Shown piece by piece: positions 61,281 to 64,000 of a stretch of DNA of 64,000 bases; position 1 is the first letter of the stretch; each line of letters starts with the position of its first letter. The notes beneath the pieces were generated by a model. It saw only the letters and a program-made list of their open reading frames with translations, was not told the DNA's origin and did not search any database. The position numbers and the translations under genes were made by a program. The stretch comes from Clostridia bacterium (GTDB lineage Bacteria > Bacillota > Clostridia > Oscillospirales > CAG-382): positions 157,832 through 221,831 of the forward strand of contig JAFTIR010000039.1 in the NCBI GenBank assembly GCA_017456765.1. The letters are read 5' to 3'.

Positions 61281-62047
61281 TGGTAATGGTAAGAGATATA
61301 GACAAATACCTTTCGGAAATATCCCCAAAAGAACTTTCAGAGTCCTGGGACAACGACGGCGTTATGATTTGTTCAGAGCCTGACAAAAAGGTGAAAAAGG
61401 TACTTGTGGCACTCGATGTGACGGGTGATGTTATCGAATATGCGGCAAAGGGCGGCTTTGACCTTATAGTTTCCCACCATCCATTTATTTTCAGAAAGCT
61501 CTCGAGAATCACAGGTTTTGAATATAAAAACCTCGAAACACTTATAAAGAATGACATTTCCGTGCTTTCCTATCACACAAGACTCGACTCGGCACAGGGT
61601 GGGGTGAATGATGTGCTTGCACAGACGATAGGACTTTCGGATGTGCGCGGTTTTGGCGGCGACAGAGGCGATTTTGGCAGAGTCGGCACTCTTCCGAGAG
61701 AAATGACGGGCGAAGAATTTGCACACTACCTTAAAGAAAAACTCATGTGCGACGTAAGATGTGCTTTCAATGACGGCAAAATGGTAAAGACTGTTGCAGT
61801 GCTTGGCGGCTCAGGTAAGGATTTTGTGTACGATGCAATGCTTTGTGGGGCTGATGCGTATGTGACAAGTGAAATTCCACATAACCTCTTTATAGATGCA
61901 AAGGTGCGTGATTTTGCCCTTTATGACTGCGGTCACTATTATACAGAAAATCCCGTGTGTGAAAAGATAAAGACGCTTCTCATAGATAAATTTTCAGATG
62001 TTGAAGTGGAGATTTTTGACACAAAAAGTCCGTATGTAACATATTGA
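61280..62047 (+). CDS. Nif3-like dinuclear metal centre protein (YqfO type)
   Basis: 255 aa, ATG at 61280 (or 61286) with AAAGGAG upstream. Metal ligands appear in LIVSHHPFIF (about 65-74), YHTRLDSAQGGVND (about 97-110), and CGHYYTENPV near the end. The Bacillus homologue YqfO has an added middle domain; this one is the short form. Function unknown, though some act on GTP cyclohydrolase-like chemistry. It follows trmK as in most Firmicutes. Confidence 0.93.
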   Translation: MVMVRDIDKYLSEISPKELSESWDNDGVMICSEPDKKVKKVLVALDVTGDVIEYAAKGGFDLIVSHHPFIFRKLSRITGFEYKNLETLIKNDISVLSYHTRLDSAQGGVNDVLAQTIGLSDVRGFGGDRGDFGRVGTLPREMTGEEFAHYLKEKLMCDVRCAFNDGKMVKTVAVLGGSGKDFVYDAMLCGADAYVTSEIPHNLFIDAKVRDFALYDCGHYYTENPVCEKIKTLLIDKFSDVEVEIFDTKSPYVTY

Positions 62048-62079
62048 ATCCTTAGCTGAAATCGTTTGAGCAAAAAAAC

Positions 62080-62108
62080 TTGACATGTCATTTTGCATAT
62101 GTTAGAAT
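62080..62108 (+). promoter_or_regulatory. Strong promoter of the structured RNA
   Basis: Perfect -35 TTGACA (62080-62085), 17-base spacer, -10 TAGAAT (62103-62108). Transcription should start at about 62115, precisely at the 5' end of the long stem. Confidence 0.85.
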
Positions 62109-62114
62109 AAATAT

Positions 62115-62314
62115 GCCAAACAAATTTAATAATGGAGTTAGAGTATTTTTATAGGTATAAATGTACCCTTTTTGCCTACAATTATTTTAGAATACGGTAA
62201 AAACGCGTGCTCCTTTAAATAATTGTAGGGGATTCTCTAATTCTATTTAAATTTGTTTGGCGACAAGTGGAGCTAGCGTTTTTCGTGCGGCAGCTTCGGT
62301 TGTCGCATTTTTTA
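62115..62314 (+). ncRNA. Structured non-coding RNA, rod-shaped, possibly 6S RNA
   Basis: About 200 nt from the promoter's start to the end of its terminator. The closing stem pairs 62115-62129 with 62247-62261 (15 pairs); then TTAGAG (62138-62143) with CTCTAA (62235-62240); then a large asymmetric bubble that includes a small hairpin GGTA/TACC (62154-62167), and a perfect 13-pair stem 62175-62187 with 62217-62229. This rod with a central bubble resembles 6S RNA, which binds and inhibits the housekeeping RNA polymerase. In addition, the apical loop 62199-62213 is complementary to 62269-62283 at 13 of 15 bases. Alternative: a regulated leader of the gene at 62362. No 6S consensus could be compared. 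Confidence 0.6.
62286..62314 (+). terminator. Terminator of the structured RNA
   Basis: Nine-pair stem (62286-62294 with 62299-62307), TTCG loop, then TTTTTTATT. Ends the RNA 47 bases before the next start codon. Confidence 0.88.
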
Positions 62315-62361
62315 TTCGCACGCTATGCAAATTATTTTGACAAAAGAAAGGAAAGATTGTC

Positions 62362-63819
62362 ATGAAAAAACTACGCTTATTATTAGTTGCGGCTACTCTC
62401 ACTCTGCTTCTCTGTGGCATTTGCCATGCACAGAAAGTGAAGGTGAAAATTGCACCATTCTACACTCAGATTGAAGATGTCAGCGTCGATAACAGATATG
62501 TTGAATATCCACTTATTACCTATAAAGATGTAACATATTTCCCCATGACATACGATTTGTGTGCTATGCTTGGCTTGTCGGTGGGTTTTGATTCACAAGC
62601 CGGACTTTATATCACAAAGTATTATTATGACATGGAATATGATTATGTTCCAAGACTTTTTGGCTCTGTCCATGTAATAAACGAAAAGGAAGAGTATAAT
62701 GCAGTTATACCCTCATACCCCGTGTATCTTAACGGCATAAAAATTGATAACCAGAAGGAAGAATATCCTCTTCTCAATTTTAGAAATGTTACTTATTTCC
62801 CCATGACATGGCGTTTTGCATATGAAGAACTCAATTTTGACATAGAGTTTTCAAAGGAAAACTATTCTTTCTTCCTTGAACGCGGCGATAATTACGGCAT
62901 GGCATATGCTTATAAGGCGGATGAGAAATGTGCTTTTTTGGAAAAGCAAAGGGCTGTTTATGAAGAACGCATTAACGAAAACGGAAGTGTTGGCTATCAT
63001 TTGCTTTATACCTACTGGGATTTCTATGAGCTTGACCTTGAAAAAGAAACTCTTTCCAAAAAGGAGAGCAAGTTTGAAAACGAAAAGTTTGAGTTTGACA
63101 GAAGCTACGGAAGAGAAGAAGCTAAAGAAATTGAGGTTGTGGCAGGTGAGAAGGGACTCTATCTTGGCGAAAACCTCATAATGGAATGTAACACAGAAAA
63201 CATTTCCGACGTTCAGGCTGTTGAATTTGAAACAAGCGATAACAGCTCACTTATCAAGCTTGTTGTTTATTCGGGTCAGATTGTTGCGCCCTATTCCCAC
63301 CATAACGAATATTTAATAGAGCGTGTCGGGGATAAGTTTGCAAAGCTCGAATGGGATAATAAGAACAATTTCAGCGGTGTTTTCTCGGATAAAAATGGCG
63401 GATACTATGTCTGCTCAAGCGGTTATTCGCCTAATAATATGTCAAGATGGTCAAACTCCTTCTCGGATGTTTATTATTATAAAACAGGAAGCGGAGTGCT
63501 TGAGAGCTATGCCGAAAAATATTCGGATATTATAAATTCCGTTGAGGTTATAGGTAAGGCAAACGGAAAGCTTTATGTAAAGGCTATGTGGTTTGATGCA
63601 AATAAGGACAGAAACGGCACTGTAAATTTCCCGATTTCTGCCGTAAACAGCGGCTTTTATGAAATAGACCTTGAAAGCAGCGAAATGACAAAGATTTACC
63701 CGTACATCCACGGTGAAACCTTTATGACACCTAACGGAAATGTGTATTGCAGTACAGATTACGCAAGAACCCAGAGATTTGTAAATCTGATTACAGGAAA
63801 GATTATTCCGATAGAATAA
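62362..63819 (+). CDS. Secreted protein with twin copper amine oxidase N-terminal-like repeats
   Basis: 485 aa, ATG behind AAAGGAAAG. A cleavable signal peptide ends near CHAQ (about residue 23-26). Two repeats of about 50-75 residues (about 30-100 and 105-175) each carry YPL(I/L), then DVTYFPMT or NVTYFPMT (VTYFPM in both) and a hydrophobic end, like the Cu_amine_oxidN1 domains of Firmicute surface proteins. The remaining 300 residues (about 180-485) are beta-rich and could be a propeller. Family of this part not recognised. It lies just after a structured RNA with a terminator, so it may be controlled by read-through. Confidence 0.65.
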   Translation: MKKLRLLLVAATLTLLLCGICHAQKVKVKIAPFYTQIEDVSVDNRYVEYPLITYKDVTYFPMTYDLCAMLGLSVGFDSQAGLYITKYYYDMEYDYVPRLFGSVHVINEKEEYNAVIPSYPVYLNGIKIDNQKEEYPLLNFRNVTYFPMTWRFAYEELNFDIEFSKENYSFFLERGDNYGMAYAYKADEKCAFLEKQRAVYEERINENGSVGYHLLYTYWDFYELDLEKETLSKKESKFENEKFEFDRSYGREEAKEIEVVAGEKGLYLGENLIMECNTENISDVQAVEFETSDNSSLIKLVVYSGQIVAPYSHHNEYLIERVGDKFAKLEWDNKNNFSGVFSDKNGGYYVCSSGYSPNNMSRWSNSFSDVYYYKTGSGVLESYAEKYSDIINSVEVIGKANGKLYVKAMWFDANKDRNGTVNFPISAVNSGFYEIDLESSEMTKIYPYIHGETFMTPNGNVYCSTDYARTQRFVNLITGKIIPIE

Positions 63820-63833
63820 AGCGAGGTAAAATA

Positions 63834-64000
63834 ATGAAAAGAGGAATTACACGCAGAGAGCGTGAAGTTACAGACTTAAACGAAATAATTGGTATACTTG
63901 ACAGAGCAAAAATTGTTCATGTTGGTATGGTCGATGAGGGCAAACCTTATATCGTTCCCATGAACTATGGCTACACTATGGTTGATGGAAAACTTTGCCT
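63834..64000 (+). CDS. PNPOx-fold flavin-binding protein (NimA-like), 5' part
   Basis: The first 55 codons only; the gene runs past the window. ATG at 63834 behind GAGG (15 bases after the upstream stop). Starts M-K-R-G-I-T-R-R-E-R-E-V-T-D, then VHVGMVDEGKPYIVPMNYGY, the usual start of pyridoxamine 5'-phosphate oxidase-like proteins related to NimA. Such proteins bind FMN or haem; the substrate is unknown. Confidence 0.8.
   Translation, partial: MKRGITRREREVTDLNEIIGILDRAKIVHVGMVDEGKPYIVPMNYGYTMVDGKLC

Noticed and set aside
62115..62314. Considered as an SRP (4.5S) RNA or tmRNA
   Set aside because: The GGTCAG/AGCAG tip of SRP RNA and the tRNA-like ends of tmRNA are absent.

Overview
The window looks like a chromosomal segment of an uncultured, spore-forming, low-to-moderate GC member of the Clostridia, probably a gut Oscillospiraceae/Ruminococcaceae relative. 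This is inferred from the gene order yicC-remA-gmk-rpoZ-priA-def-fmt-rsmB-rlmN-prpC-prkC-rsgA (typical of Firmicutes), strong AAGGAGG ribosome binding sites, frequent TTG/GTG starts, a T-box ahead of pheST, two sporulation-linked genes (a SpoVM-like micro-protein and a DUF3794/LysM protein), and short palindromic repeats of a kind common in gut Clostridia. No rRNA, tRNA, phage, transposase or CRISPR array was seen. Most of the window is ordinary core genome. LAYOUT. 1-252: end of a VanZ-like membrane protein. 280-7544: carbohydrate-type accessory block, with two Gfo/Idh/MocA dehydrogenases, a DegT-type PLP aminotransferase, a metal-dependent amidohydrolase and three AraC regulators; it could be a pathway that oxidises and (de)aminates a sugar or cyclitol. 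7552-9433: sporulation block on the minus strand (49-aa membrane peptide, 24-aa SpoVM-like peptide, DUF3794+LysM protein). 9591-22941: the long plus-strand housekeeping operon from yicC to rsgA. 22942-29253: heptamer repeats, an unpartnered topoisomerase B-like protein, mnmE, prfB, rplS, signal peptidase. 29262-34516: MATE transporter, an unrecognised membrane protein, ligA, and a tiny divergent XRE-repressor/membrane-protein pair with two inverted-repeat operators. 34521-37560: a MITE-like repeat, then xseB, xseA, a TsaD-like paralogue and nusB (minus strand). 37695-41400: acyl-activating ligase, its own acyl carrier protein and an apolipoprotein N-acyltransferase-like protein. 41376-47207: GntR/LacI-type repressor, Nudix hydrolase, then a duplicated-domain lipoprotein with an MBOAT and a DHHW protein (surface polysaccharide O-acetylation cassette), ended by two hairpins with matching loops. 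47208-50250: metallo-beta-lactamase fold and EEP-fold hydrolases, then rpsF-ssb-rpsR. 50325-55213: T-box-pheS-pheT and azlCD. 55279-60209: ROK kinase, AraC regulator, a GmhA-like SIS isomerase fused in an operon to a GH2 beta-mannosidase-like enzyme. 60265-64000: DUF1858-trmK-Nif3 operon, a structured RNA with a strong promoter and terminator (6S-like rod), a secreted repeat protein, and the start of a flavin-binding PNPOx-fold protein. HOW IT WORKS TOGETHER. The central blocks supply translation (rpoZ, def, fmt, rsmB, rlmN, rsgA, prfB, rplS, rpsF/R, pheST, mnmE, trmK), DNA replication and repair (priA, ligA, xseAB, ssb), and Ser/Thr signalling (prpC-prkC). The accessory blocks handle sugar use, envelope modification and sporulation. 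The most interesting unexplained items are the sugar-amine block, the ligase-ACP-Lnt operon, the structured RNA at 62115-62314, the unpartnered topoisomerase subunit and the tiny XRE operon. All functional calls rest on reading motifs by eye; none was checked by database search.
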